Below, in pieces: positions 51,185-59,407 of a stretch of DNA of 64,000 nucleotides. How positions within the stretch are numbered: the first letter of the stretch is position 1; each line of letters starts with the position of its first letter. The stretch spans positions 31,523 to 95,522 of the forward strand of contig NZ_JAJGSX010000035.1 of assembly GCF_021245725.1 (NCBI RefSeq), given 5' to 3'. The notes beneath the pieces were generated by a model. That model was not told the origin of the DNA. It made no database searches and worked only from the letters and a program-made list of their open reading frames with translations. The position numbers and the translations under genes were made by a program. Source of the DNA: Pseudonocardia sp. TRM90224 (GTDB lineage Bacteria > Actinomycetota > Actinomycetes > Mycobacteriales > Pseudonocardiaceae).

Positions 51185-52995
51185 CTCCTCGCGGCGGCGA
51201 CGAGCCGCTGGGTGTAAGGGTGGTGCGGGTCGGCGAAGAGCTGGTCGGTGAGGCCGTGCTCGACGACCCTGCCCAGCTGCATCACGACGGCCCGCTCGGT
51301 GAGGGTCTCGATGACGGCGAAGTCGTGGCTGACGACGACGGCGGCGACATCGCGCTCGGCGAGCAGCCCGCGCAGCAGGTCGAGCACCCCCGCGGCGACG
51401 GAGGCGTCGAGCCCGGTGGTCGGCTCGTCGAGCAGCAGCAGCGCCGGGTCGGTGGCGAGCGCCTTCGCGATCTGCACCCGCTGGCGCATCCCGCCGGAGA
51501 ACGTCTTGACCGGGTCGTCCATGCGCGAGAGCGGCACCTCGACGCGGTCGAGCAGCTCGGCCGCCCGCTGCCGGATCGCGTGGTAGCTGCGCCAGCCCGC
51601 CGCGGTCAGCCGCTCGGCGATGTTGCCGCCCGCGCTGACGTTCAACGACAGCCCGGCCGACGGATCCTGCTGCACGTAGCCGAGCACGTCGACCCGCAGC
51701 TTGCGGCGGGCCGCGGCGTCGAGGGTGAACAGGTCGGTCGCGCCGGCGTCGACCGCGGCGAGGTGCAGCACACCCGCGGTCGGCGACTCCTCCCCGACGA
51801 GGCAGCGCAGCACGGTCGACTTGCCGGAGCCCGACTCACCGATCAGCCCGACGGCCTCACCAGGGGCGACGTCGAACCCGACGTCCCAGGCCGCGACGAT
51901 CGCGCCGGTCGTCGGGCTGATCGCGGTGCCGTGCTCCGGCCCGGTGCCCGCGACCGCGTCGGCGCCGCCGAGGCCGTGCACCTTGCCGAGCCCCGCGACC
52001 TGCAACGTCCACTCCGCGGCAGACACAACCGGTCGCCGCGCCGGTTCCGGGCGCGCCACCAGGGTCACCGGGGCGGCGGTGCGCACGCGCCGCGCCGGGT
52101 CGGGGAGCAGGTGCAGCGGCGCCTGCTTCGCGTGGGCTTCGAGGTCGGCGTCGCCCTCGGCGACCCGCGCGCACCACTCGGTGTCGCTGCAGATCGTGCG
52201 CCCGCCGCCGCCTTCGACGAGGAACGTGTCGGACGAGCCGCAGAGCGCGCACTGCTGCTCGTGGCCGCCCTCCACCTCGAACGGCACGTCGTCGAAGGTC
52301 AGCGGCTCGACGTCGGTGTCCGGCGGCACCGCGTAGATCCGCTTCTCGCGGCCGGCGCCGAACAGGCTCAGGTGCGGGGAGCGGTGCAGCCGGGGCACGT
52401 CCCAGCGCGGGATCGGCGTGGTCGCCATGACGTACCGCCCGTCGACGAGCACCGGGTAGCCGGTGGAGCGGGTGATCACGCCGTTGCGCACGAGGTCCTC
52501 GTACAGGCTGACCCAGATCGCGGCGTAGTCGCCTTCGGCGTGCATGCGGTCGCACTCGGCGGTGGAGCGCTCGACGCCGCGCAGCGGCTCGGGCACCGGC
52601 ACCTGCAGCACCAGCACGTGCTCGGCCGTGAGCGGCTGCTCGGGCACGCGGTGGCGGGTCTGGATCACCGTGGCGTCGCGGCTGTCGGTGCTCTCCTCGC
52701 AACCCTCCGTCCCGGCGATCATGCGGCGCAGGTTGGTGGCGTTGACCCCGGCGTCGTCGCCCTGGTCGATCACCTTGACGGTGTCGGGCTCGCCGATCAC
52801 GGCCAGCGTGACCTGCAGGCCGCCCGAGCCCCACCCGCGCGCCACGGGCATCTCCCGCGACCCGAACGGCACCTGGTAGCCGGGCACGCACACCGCGGTG
52901 AGCGTCGCTCGACGGATCTCGCGGCGCGCACCGTCGTCGAGCAGCCCGGCCCGGCCGGCGGAGTCGTCGATCTCGGAGAGCAGTTCGGTGATCAT
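51181..52995 (-). CDS. PhnJ-PhnK fusion: C-P lyase radical-SAM subunit joined to its ABC-type partner
   Basis: 604 residues. Residues 1 to about 290 are PhnJ: GYQVPFGSREMPVARGWGSG, GDDAGVNATNLRRMI, TTPIPRWDVPRLHRSPHLSLF, and the iron-sulfur cysteines C-A-L-C, then CSDTEWC, equal in spacing to E. coli C241, C244, C266 and C272. From about 320 it is PhnK: Walker A GLIGESGSGKSTVLRC, Q-loop YVQQDPSAGLSLNVSAGG, signature FSGGMRQRVQIAKAL, Walker B LLLLDEPTTGLD. In E. coli these are two proteins, PhnK docking on PhnJ in the core complex. Here they are one open frame without internal stop. ATG 52995 overlaps phnI stop (ATGA). Confidence 0.93.
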   Translation of the reverse strand: MITELLSEIDDSAGRAGLLDDGARREIRRATLTAVCVPGYQVPFGSREMPVARGWGSGGLQVTLAVIGEPDTVKVIDQGDDAGVNATNLRRMIAGTEGCEESTDSRDATVIQTRHRVPEQPLTAEHVLVLQVPVPEPLRGVERSTAECDRMHAEGDYAAIWVSLYEDLVRNGVITRSTGYPVLVDGRYVMATTPIPRWDVPRLHRSPHLSLFGAGREKRIYAVPPDTDVEPLTFDDVPFEVEGGHEQQCALCGSSDTFLVEGGGGRTICSDTEWCARVAEGDADLEAHAKQAPLHLLPDPARRVRTAAPVTLVARPEPARRPVVSAAEWTLQVAGLGKVHGLGGADAVAGTGPEHGTAISPTTGAIVAAWDVGFDVAPGEAVGLIGESGSGKSTVLRCLVGEESPTAGVLHLAAVDAGATDLFTLDAAARRKLRVDVLGYVQQDPSAGLSLNVSAGGNIAERLTAAGWRSYHAIRQRAAELLDRVEVPLSRMDDPVKTFSGGMRQRVQIAKALATDPALLLLDEPTTGLDASVAAGVLDLLRGLLAERDVAAVVVSHDFAVIETLTERAVVMQLGRVVEHGLTDQLFADPHHPYTQRLVAAARR

Positions 52996-54083
52996 CGGCA
53001 GTCCCTTCCCAGCGGGTCGGTCGCGCGCACCCGCTCACCGGTCGTGCGCACCGCGAGCTTGCGGTCGACCATCGACCGGAACGTGACGTAGTGGGGCAGC
53101 TTCAGGTGTTCCAGGAAGCCGCCGGAGTCGAGCCCGTCGATCGTCAGCAGCAGCACCTGCTCCAGCGAAGCGCCGAAACGGCGGCAGGCGACGTCGAGGT
53201 TGGCCATCGCGATCGACTTGCGCTCGTTGTGCCCGAAGCACAGGCCGTAGCCGAGGTCGAAGCGGGCGCGGTCCTCCTCGGCGCCGTCGAGGTCCTCGAG
53301 CGCCTCGGTCTCGGTTGCGCGGAACGTCCCGATGCGCACCGGGCGGCCGGTGTGCGGGTGGCGCACCCGCAGCGGCAGCCGCCCGTGGCGGACCTCGCCG
53401 AGCGTGACCTCGTGGATGTTGCCGTCGGGGCCCAGTATCGAGCGGTACCAGAGCCCGACCAGCGCACCCGTCTCCGCGCGGGCCATGCTCGCCAGCACCG
53501 CGGAGCGCGGCGCCGGCGGGCGGGCCGGGCGGCGGGTGACGTCGAACGGCTCCGGGTCCGCGCCCGTGCGGTGGTCGACCAGCAGGTCCATCTCGCGCAG
53601 CATCGCGGAGAACCGGCGGGGGCGGCGCTCACCGTCGGCCTGCGCGACCGGAGCGGGCACCTGCCCGTTCGGCGACGGCGGACCGTCCGGCCGCTCCAGC
53701 AGCCGTCCCGTGTAGTCGGAGGTGCGGCCGAGCAGCTGCGGTCCGTCCGGGGTGCGGTGGGCCGGCACGATCCGGCGCAGCACCACCATCTCGTCGGGGT
53801 CGACGGGCTCGCTGCGGGCCAGCCGCGGCAGCGTGGACCGGTGCGCCCGGACCAGGTGCGCAGCCTCCAGCGTGTCGCCCTCGGCCTGGCGGAACGCGTG
53901 CGCGGCCGTCGGCTCGTCGTAGAGGCCGGCCTCGCCCATCACGCGGTCGACGGCCAGCCGGAACCGTGCGGTGATCTGCTCGGTGCCGGCCCACGGGACG
54001 GGCGCGTGGTCGCGCTCGTGCCGGACGTGCCGCTCGGCGGCCAGGATCGCCTCCAGCCCGCCGCGGGCGCCGGAGTACCCCAT
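52992..54083 (-). CDS. phnI: PhnI, C-P lyase nucleosidase subunit
   Basis: 363 residues, usual PhnI length. Conserved stretches include MGYSGARGGLEAILAAE at the start, VDHRTGADPEPFDVTRRPARPP, HEVTLGEVRHGRLPL, and the end GYGLCFGHNERKSIAMANLD with LKLPHYVTFRSMVDR. PhnI, with PhnG, H and L, exchanges adenine of ATP for the phosphonate. ATG 54083 is correct; the longer reading overlaps phnH. One nucleotide separates it from the phnH stop. Confidence 0.93.
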   Translation of the reverse strand: MGYSGARGGLEAILAAERHVRHERDHAPVPWAGTEQITARFRLAVDRVMGEAGLYDEPTAAHAFRQAEGDTLEAAHLVRAHRSTLPRLARSEPVDPDEMVVLRRIVPAHRTPDGPQLLGRTSDYTGRLLERPDGPPSPNGQVPAPVAQADGERRPRRFSAMLREMDLLVDHRTGADPEPFDVTRRPARPPAPRSAVLASMARAETGALVGLWYRSILGPDGNIHEVTLGEVRHGRLPLRVRHPHTGRPVRIGTFRATETEALEDLDGAEEDRARFDLGYGLCFGHNERKSIAMANLDVACRRFGASLEQVLLLTIDGLDSGGFLEHLKLPHYVTFRSMVDRKLAVRTTGERVRATDPLGRDCR

Positions 54084-54084
54084 G

Positions 54085-54675
54085 TCAGACCTCCTCCGTC
54101 GTCGTGCTGCGCGGGATGCCGATGCAGCCGCCGTCGGGGGTGACGAGCAGTAGGTCGGCGCCCGCCGGGAACTCGGCCACCGCACGGGCCGCCGGCCAGC
54201 CGCCGGGGAGCCCGACCGGGCCGATCACCACCTCGTCGCGGACCCCCGGGCCACGCAAGCGCACCTGCGGGCCACCTGACAGCGCGTCGACCGCGAGCGT
54301 GACGAGCGCGGCCTCCTCCGGCGCCGCCGCCCGCCCGACCCGCACCGACCGCAGCTCGTCCAGCGTCACCGGGCGCAGCGCGGCGACCAGCCGGGCGTCG
54401 GGAAGCCGGACGAGCGGCGCGGACGTCGCGGTAGCGACGACGTCCCCCCACTCGCCCTCCCCGAGAACACACACCGGGGTATCAAGATCGGCAAGCGCCA
54501 GCGTCGCCAGCAACGCCGGGGGTGTGCCAGGAAAGCCACTTTCCTGTCCCCACGTGCCAGGAAAGTGGCTTTCCTGGCACTCCCCGTCGGCGAGCCGGGC
54601 CGGAGTGCCCGGGCGGGCGAATGCGTCGAGGACCGTGCGGAACGTCTGCTGTGACTCGCGCGCCGCCGTCCTCAC
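54085..54675 (-). CDS. phnH: PhnH, C-P lyase subunit carrying an inserted palindromic peptide
   Basis: 196 residues. The start matches PhnH (ESQQTFRTVLDAFARPGTPARL), as do LATLALADLDTPVC, GTxxxP-like VTLDELRSVRVG, LRGPGVRD and VAEFPAGADLLLVTPDGGCIGIPRSTTTEEV at the end. Between ARLADGE and ALLATL, residues 32-50, lies CQESHFPGTWGQESGFPGT, encoded by palindromic element copy 5; normal PhnH proteins have a short proline-rich loop there. The frame is kept, so the protein may still work. GTG 54675 overlaps the phnG stop by 4 nt. Confidence 0.9.
   Translation of the reverse strand: MRTAARESQQTFRTVLDAFARPGTPARLADGECQESHFPGTWGQESGFPGTPPALLATLALADLDTPVCVLGEGEWGDVVATATSAPLVRLPDARLVAALRPVTLDELRSVRVGRAAAPEEAALVTLAVDALSGGPQVRLRGPGVRDEVVIGPVGLPGGWPAARAVAEFPAGADLLLVTPDGGCIGIPRSTTTEEV
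54524..54580. repeat. nested palindromic element, copy 5, in frame inside phnH
   Basis: GTGCCAGGAAAGCCACTTTC... (54524-54549) with its inverted arm at 54555-54580. On the coding strand it gives CQESHFPGTWGQESGFPGT, the same frame and nearly the same peptide as in the PKS. No stop codon occurs in any of six frames. Confidence 0.88.
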
Positions 54676-55094
54676 GCCAGCTCCTCGAACGCCACGACGG
54701 TCGGTGCGAGCGCCGCCCACTCCGCCGCCTCCGCGGCGGCGGAACGTGCCGCCACCCTTCGGCACAGCTCGGCGACCGCGCCCGCGAGCGGCCGGCCCGC
54801 GTTCGCCTCCGCGTCGCAGACGGCGGCGGCGAGCACGGCGGCGCGGTCGTCGCCGAGGCGCATCGACCAGCCGCGCACGCCGTCCAGCTCGACCTCGGCG
54901 CGGCACGCCAGCACGTCGCCGAGCAGGAAGCGTTCCCGCGCGACCGGCTCGACGACCTGTGTCGCGACGCAGCCGACCTCCGGCGCGACGACGACCCGCA
55001 GGTCGGCCCCGTCGGCGAGGCTGCGGTCGGCCAGCTCCACCAGCTCGGCCCGCTCGGCGAGCGCGAGCAGTTCTGCCCGTTCCTCAGGTTGCAC
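54672..55094 (-). CDS. phnG: PhnG, C-P lyase subunit
   Basis: 140 residues from GTG 55094. VQPEERAELLALAERAELVELAD and the later RERFLLGDVLACRAEVELDGVRGWSMRLGDDRAAVLAAAVCDAE match PhnG, a small core subunit of the C-P lyase complex with no catalytic motif of its own. It starts within the last codons of phnF (11-bp overlap) and overlaps phnH by 4 nt, so the operon is tightly coupled from here on. Confidence 0.88.
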   Translation of the reverse strand: MQPEERAELLALAERAELVELADRSLADGADLRVVVAPEVGCVATQVVEPVARERFLLGDVLACRAEVELDGVRGWSMRLGDDRAAVLAAAVCDAEANAGRPLAGAVAELCRRVAARSAAAEAAEWAALAPTVVAFEELA

Positions 55095-55812
55095 TGCTAC
55101 TCCCCAGTTCGACGACCACACGAAGCGCGTCCGCACGCATCCACCCGCTGCTGCACATCACCGGCGCGCCCGCGGCGCCGTCCCGGCTCATGCTTTCCAC
55201 CAGCCACACCGGCACCGACGCCTCCAGCTCCAGCCCGGCGAGCACGTCGGGCGGCGGGACGTCGAGGCTCACCCGCGTCCACGCCCGCACCGGCTCGACC
55301 CGCGCGACCTGCCGAAGCACCAGGTCGAGCGACTCGGCGGCGTGCATCGCGGCGCCCAGCTCCGGAACGGTCGCGACGGGCACCCACTCGTGCGAGCACG
55401 ACGCCAGCAGGTCGTCGATGTAGGAGACGCGCTGCAGCCGGTGCGCCGGTGTCCCGGCCGGGAGCTGCAGTCGCGCCGCGATGTCGTCCGGCAGCCCGAC
55501 GACGTCGACCCCACGCACCACCGAGCGCGGGCGCGCACCGGCCGCCGACACCGTCTCGTGCCACGACGGGCGCCGGTCCTGCGAGATGACGTAGTCGATG
55601 CGCCGGTTCACGAACGTCCCCGCGCCCTGCACGCGGCGGACCAGCAGCCGCCGTTCCAGCTCCTGCAGCGCCGCCCGCGCCGCGGCGCGCCCGACGTCGA
55701 ACCGGCGGGTGATGTCGTGTTCCCCTGCGACCCGGGTGCCGGGTGGCAGCCCGACGAGCTCGGCGGCGAGCTCGTCGGCGATGTCGAGGTAGCGGATCAC
55801 GCGACCGACCAT
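55084..55812 (-). CDS. phnF: PhnF, GntR-family (UTRA) regulator of phosphonate genes
   Basis: 242 residues. The N-terminal GntR winged helix is RYLDIADELAAELVGLPPGTRVAGEHDITRRFDVGRAAARAALQEL; a UTRA effector domain follows (AHRLQRVSYIDDLLASCSHEWVP, ESMSRDGAAGAPVMCSSGWMRADALRV). First gene of the C-P lyase operon and divergent from phnD. A perfect 18-bp palindrome stands 9 bp in front of its start, so it probably represses both directions until phosphonate or phosphate signals appear. Confidence 0.9.
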   Translation of the reverse strand: MVGRVIRYLDIADELAAELVGLPPGTRVAGEHDITRRFDVGRAAARAALQELERRLLVRRVQGAGTFVNRRIDYVISQDRRPSWHETVSAAGARPRSVVRGVDVVGLPDDIAARLQLPAGTPAHRLQRVSYIDDLLASCSHEWVPVATVPELGAAMHAAESLDLVLRQVARVEPVRAWTRVSLDVPPPDVLAGLELEASVPVWLVESMSRDGAAGAPVMCSSGWMRADALRVVVELGSSSAT

Positions 55813-55820
55813 GCAGCCCA

Positions 55821-55838
55821 GAGTTGTCCGGACAACTC
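55821..55838. promoter_or_regulatory. PhnF operator candidate
   Basis: GAGTTGTCCGGACAACTC is a perfect 18-bp palindrome in the 186-bp divergent promoter between phnF and phnD. A half site AGTTGTC recurs near 55883. A possible Pho-box-like pair (GTTCCACCTGC at 55936 and TGTAACCCGCC at 55947) is seen before phnD but is weak. Confidence 0.65.
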
Positions 55839-55998
55839 CGTCAATGCAAACGGGTTGGGGGCGCCGGGTGAATCCGGCTGGCAGTTGTCACGCGATCTGC
55901 AGTTGCCGGCTATCCGCCCGGAACCGTCGTACCCCGTTCCACCTGCTGTAACCCGCCGGACCGCCGGGCACCACCGTCGGGGGAGAGGGTCTGGCCCC

Positions 55999-56943
55999 AT
56001 GACCCCCTCCCTGCGCCGTGTGCTTCCCGCGGCGGCGGCCGCACTGCTGGCGATCACGCTCGCCGCGTGCGGCGAGAGCGCCTCGACGGCCGGCGGCGCC
56101 GGCTCGGCCGACCCCGAGACGCTCGTTTTCGCCTCCGTGCCCAGCGAGCAGTCGGCGAGCCTCCAGGAGGACTACAAGCCGATCCTGGACATGCTCGCGA
56201 AGGAGACCGGCAAGAAGGTCGAGTTCCGGCAGGCGACCGACTACGCCGCCGTCATCGAGGGCCAGATCTCCGGCCAGATCCAGATCGCCCAGTACGGGCC
56301 GCTCTCCTTCGTCCTCGCGCAGAGCAAGGGGGCGAAGATCATGCCGGTGGGGGCGCAGGTCAAGACGAAGGGCGAGAAGCCCGGCTACCAGTCCTACGGC
56401 ATCACCAAGGCCGGCTCGGGCATCACCTCGCTGAAGGACTTCGCCGGCAAGAAAGTCTGCTTCGTCGACCCGAACTCGACGTCCGGGTTCCTCTACCCGA
56501 CGGCGGGCCTGCTCGAAGCGGGCGTCGACCCGAAGACCGGCATCACGCCGGTGATGGCCGGCGGGCACGACTCTTCGGTGCTGGAGGTCAAGGCCGGGCG
56601 CTGCGACGCCGGGTTCGCCTACGACACGATGGTCGACACCCAGCTGGTCGCGAAGGGTGAGATCACACCCGGCGAGATCTCGACGGTATGGAAGTCCGAG
56701 GCCATTCCCGGCTCGCCGGTCGCCATCGGCACGGGCCTCTCGCCGGAGCTGCAGGTGAAGCTGACCGACGCCTTCCAGCACAAGGCCAACAGCGACTACC
56801 TGCTCGCCAACAAGTTCTGCACCGGCGAATGCAAGATCGGCGACGAAGGTGTCTGGGGCTACGCGGCGGTCGACAACGCCTTCTACGACCCGATCCGCAA
56901 GGTCTGCGAGCTCACGAAGAACCAGAACTGCACCGAAGCATGA
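55999..56943 (+). CDS. phnD: PhnD, phosphonate ABC transporter binding lipoprotein
   Basis: 314 residues. Sec signal and lipobox (LLAITLAACGES, Cys near 23) anchor it outside the membrane. The mature part is PhnD/PtxB-like: LVFASVPSEQSASLQEDYKPIL, YAAVIEGQISGQIQIAQYGPLSFVLAQ, AGKKVCFVDPNSTSGFLYP, and DAGFAYDTMVD. It captures phosphonates, or phosphite, for import. ATG 55999 keeps the signal peptide; longer readings cross the promoter. Overlaps phnC by 4 nt. Confidence 0.92.
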   Translation: MTPSLRRVLPAAAAALLAITLAACGESASTAGGAGSADPETLVFASVPSEQSASLQEDYKPILDMLAKETGKKVEFRQATDYAAVIEGQISGQIQIAQYGPLSFVLAQSKGAKIMPVGAQVKTKGEKPGYQSYGITKAGSGITSLKDFAGKKVCFVDPNSTSGFLYPTAGLLEAGVDPKTGITPVMAGGHDSSVLEVKAGRCDAGFAYDTMVDTQLVAKGEITPGEISTVWKSEAIPGSPVAIGTGLSPELQVKLTDAFQHKANSDYLLANKFCTGECKIGDEGVWGYAAVDNAFYDPIRKVCELTKNQNCTEA

Positions 56944-57728
56944 GCCCCGCTGCCGTGGTCGAGCTGACCGGCGTCACCAAGCGGTTCGGGCCCGACGTCC
57001 TCGGGCTCGACGACGTCTCGCTCTCCGTCGCGGCGGGCGAGGTCGTGGTGCTGCTCGGGCTCTCGGGCTCCGGGAAGTCGACGTTGCTGCGGCACGTCGA
57101 CGGGCTGCAGATGCCCACGTCGGGCGGTGTCCGGGTGCTGGGCGTCGACGTGCCGACGGCGGGTGGACGCGAGCTGCGCATGCTGCGGCGGCGGATCGGC
57201 TTCGTCTTCCAGCAATTCGACCTGGTCGGCAGCCGCACCGTGCTGGAGAACGTCTGCACCGGCGCGCTGGGCCGGCTGCGGGGTCCCCGGCTCGGGCTGC
57301 CGACCTACCCCCGTGGGCTGCGCCGCGAGGCGCTGGAGCACCTGGACCGCGTGGGCCTTGCCGACCGCGCCTTCCAGCGCGCCGACACGCTCTCCGGTGG
57401 GCAGCAGCAGCGCGTCGCGGTGGCCAGGGCGCTCATGCAGCGACCTGAGGTGCCGCTCGCCGACGAGCCGGTCGCGTCGCTCGACCCGGAGTCGTCGGCG
57501 CAGGTCATGGACCTGCTCAAGACGATCAGCCGGGAGAACTCGCTGACCGTGCTGTGCAGCCTCCACCAGGTCGACCTCGCGCTCGGCTGGGGCGACCGGA
57601 TCGTCGGGCTGCGCACCGGGCGCACCGTGCTCGACCTGCCGACCGACGGGCTCGACCGCGACCAGGTGATGGCCGTCTACTCGCGGGTCGGCGCCGACGC
57701 GAGCGCGTTGCTGACGACAGCGGGATGA
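56940..57728 (+). CDS. phnC: PhnC, phosphonate ABC transporter ATPase
   Basis: 262 residues: Walker A LGLSGSGKSTLLRH, Q-loop FVFQQFDLVGSRTVLENV, signature LSGGQQQRVAVARAL, Walker B VPLADEPVASLDPES, switch histidine SLHQVD. The FDLVGSRTVLENVCTGALGR segment is diagnostic for PhnC. ATG 56940 overlaps phnD and its stop overlaps phnE, so importer parts are made in ratio. Confidence 0.93.
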   Translation: MSPAAVVELTGVTKRFGPDVLGLDDVSLSVAAGEVVVLLGLSGSGKSTLLRHVDGLQMPTSGGVRVLGVDVPTAGGRELRMLRRRIGFVFQQFDLVGSRTVLENVCTGALGRLRGPRLGLPTYPRGLRREALEHLDRVGLADRAFQRADTLSGGQQQRVAVARALMQRPEVPLADEPVASLDPESSAQVMDLLKTISRENSLTVLCSLHQVDLALGWGDRIVGLRTGRTVLDLPTDGLDRDQVMAVYSRVGADASALLTTAG

Positions 57729-59407
57729 CGGAGCGTCTTGCGGCCCGGCCGTCGACCGGTTCGACGGCCGCAATGGTGGTGCTGCTCGCGCTGCTGGCCA
57801 CGGCGGTGTGGGCGTTCGCCGACCTGCGGATCAACGTGGCGACGTTCGTCGACGGCGCGGCGCGGGCCGCCGAGTTCGCGGAGCGGACGTTCCCGCTCGA
57901 CTTCCCGCCGCCGGGCGAGATCCTGCGGCTGTGCGGGCAGACGCTCGCGATCGTCGTTCTCGCGACGCTGCTCTCCACGATCCTGTCGGTGCCTCTCGCG
58001 CTGCTCGCGGCCGCCAACACCACCCCGGCGCGCTCGGCCCGGTTCGGCGCCCGCGCGCTGATCGTCGTCGCCAGGGCGGTGCCCGACGTCGTGCTGGCGA
58101 TCGTGTTCGTGCGGGTGTTCGGCATCGGCGCGCTCACCGGCGTGCTCGCGATGGGCCTGCACTCCATCGGGATGATCGGCAAGATGTACGCCGACGCGAT
58201 CGAGCAGATCGACGACGGCCCGCCGACGGCGCTGCGCGCGACGGGCGCCACGCGGCTGCAGCAGATCGCGGGTGGGGTGCTGCCGCCCGTCCTGCCCGCG
58301 TTCGTCGCGGTCGGGCTGCACCGGCTCGACATCAACTTGCGGGTCTCGGTGGTGCTCGGCTTCGTCGGGGTCGAGGGCATCGGCTACGCGATCGCGGAGT
58401 CGCTGCGGGTGCTCGACTACCAGCGCGGGATCGCGCTCGCGCTCGTCGTGCTCGGGCTCTGCATCGTCGTCGAGCTGATCTCGGGCGCCATCCGCACCGC
58501 GCTGCTCGGCCGTGGCGAGCGCACCCGCTTTGCGCGGAAGCCGGCGCCGCGCAACGACGAAGAGCTGGGCGTCGACGCCGATCTGACCCGTGACCCGCGG
58601 TTGCGTTCGGCGGCCGCGCTCGTCGAGGGCCTGGTCAGCCCGCCGTGGACCGCGCGCCGGATCTCGTCCACCGCGTATGGGCTGGTCACGGCGTTGGTCG
58701 TGGTCGCGTCGATGTCGGCGTCGGGGGTGGCGCCGCTGGAGCTCCTCGGCGCGCTGCCGCGGGTCGTCGCCGGCTTGGGGCTGTTCTTCCCGCCCGACGG
58801 CGGCGGGATCCTCGCGTTGCTGTTCGCCGAGCTGCTCGTCACGATCAAGATTGCGCTGGCCGCCACCCTGATCGGGGTGGTGCTCTCGCTGCCGATCGGG
58901 GCGCTCGCCGCGCGGAACGTCGCGCCGTCGCCGCAGATCGCGCAGGCGGCCCGGCTGGTCATCCTGACCATCCGCGGCATCCCCGAGCTGATCCTCGCGA
59001 TCGTCTTCGTGGTGATCACCGGCCTCGGTGAGGTCGCGGGCGCCGTGGCGCTCGGCGTCGGCGCGGTCGGGCTGCTCGGCAAGCTGGTCGCCGACTCGCT
59101 GGAAGAGGTCGACCCCGGGCCGGAACGTGCGCTCACGGCGACCGGGGCGACCCGCACGCAGGTGTTCTTCGCCGCGACCGTGCCGGCCGGTGTGCGCGCG
59201 CTCGTCGCGCACGTGCTCTACCTGCTCGACACGAACATCCGCGCGGCGACGCTCCTGGGCATCGTCGGCGCCGGCGGCATCGGCTTCTACCTGCTCAACG
59301 CGTCGCGGGTGCTGGAGTTCGGCGTCGTGACCACGATCCTGCTGATGGTGTTCTGCACCGTCATGCTCGTCGAGCTGCTGGCGATCTGGCTGAGAGGGAG
59401 ATTCTGA
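57725..59407 (+). CDS. phnE: PhnE-PhnE fused phosphonate ABC permease
   Basis: 560 residues, about twice the normal PhnE length. Each half has five or six helices and its own EAA loop: in the first, DGPPTALRATGATRLQQIAGGVLPPVLP; in the second, PGPERALTATGATRTQVFFAATVPAG. The ends are also alike (DINLRVSVVLGFVGVEGIGY and DTNIRAATLLGIVGAGGIGF). It should form the full channel from one chain, where many bacteria use PhnE1 and PhnE2. A link of about 70 polar residues separates the halves. Coupled to phnC and to the HD gene by overlaps. Confidence 0.92.
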   Translation: MTERLAARPSTGSTAAMVVLLALLATAVWAFADLRINVATFVDGAARAAEFAERTFPLDFPPPGEILRLCGQTLAIVVLATLLSTILSVPLALLAAANTTPARSARFGARALIVVARAVPDVVLAIVFVRVFGIGALTGVLAMGLHSIGMIGKMYADAIEQIDDGPPTALRATGATRLQQIAGGVLPPVLPAFVAVGLHRLDINLRVSVVLGFVGVEGIGYAIAESLRVLDYQRGIALALVVLGLCIVVELISGAIRTALLGRGERTRFARKPAPRNDEELGVDADLTRDPRLRSAAALVEGLVSPPWTARRISSTAYGLVTALVVVASMSASGVAPLELLGALPRVVAGLGLFFPPDGGGILALLFAELLVTIKIALAATLIGVVLSLPIGALAARNVAPSPQIAQAARLVILTIRGIPELILAIVFVVITGLGEVAGAVALGVGAVGLLGKLVADSLEEVDPGPERALTATGATRTQVFFAATVPAGVRALVAHVLYLLDTNIRAATLLGIVGAGGIGFYLLNASRVLEFGVVTTILLMVFCTVMLVELLAIWLRGRF

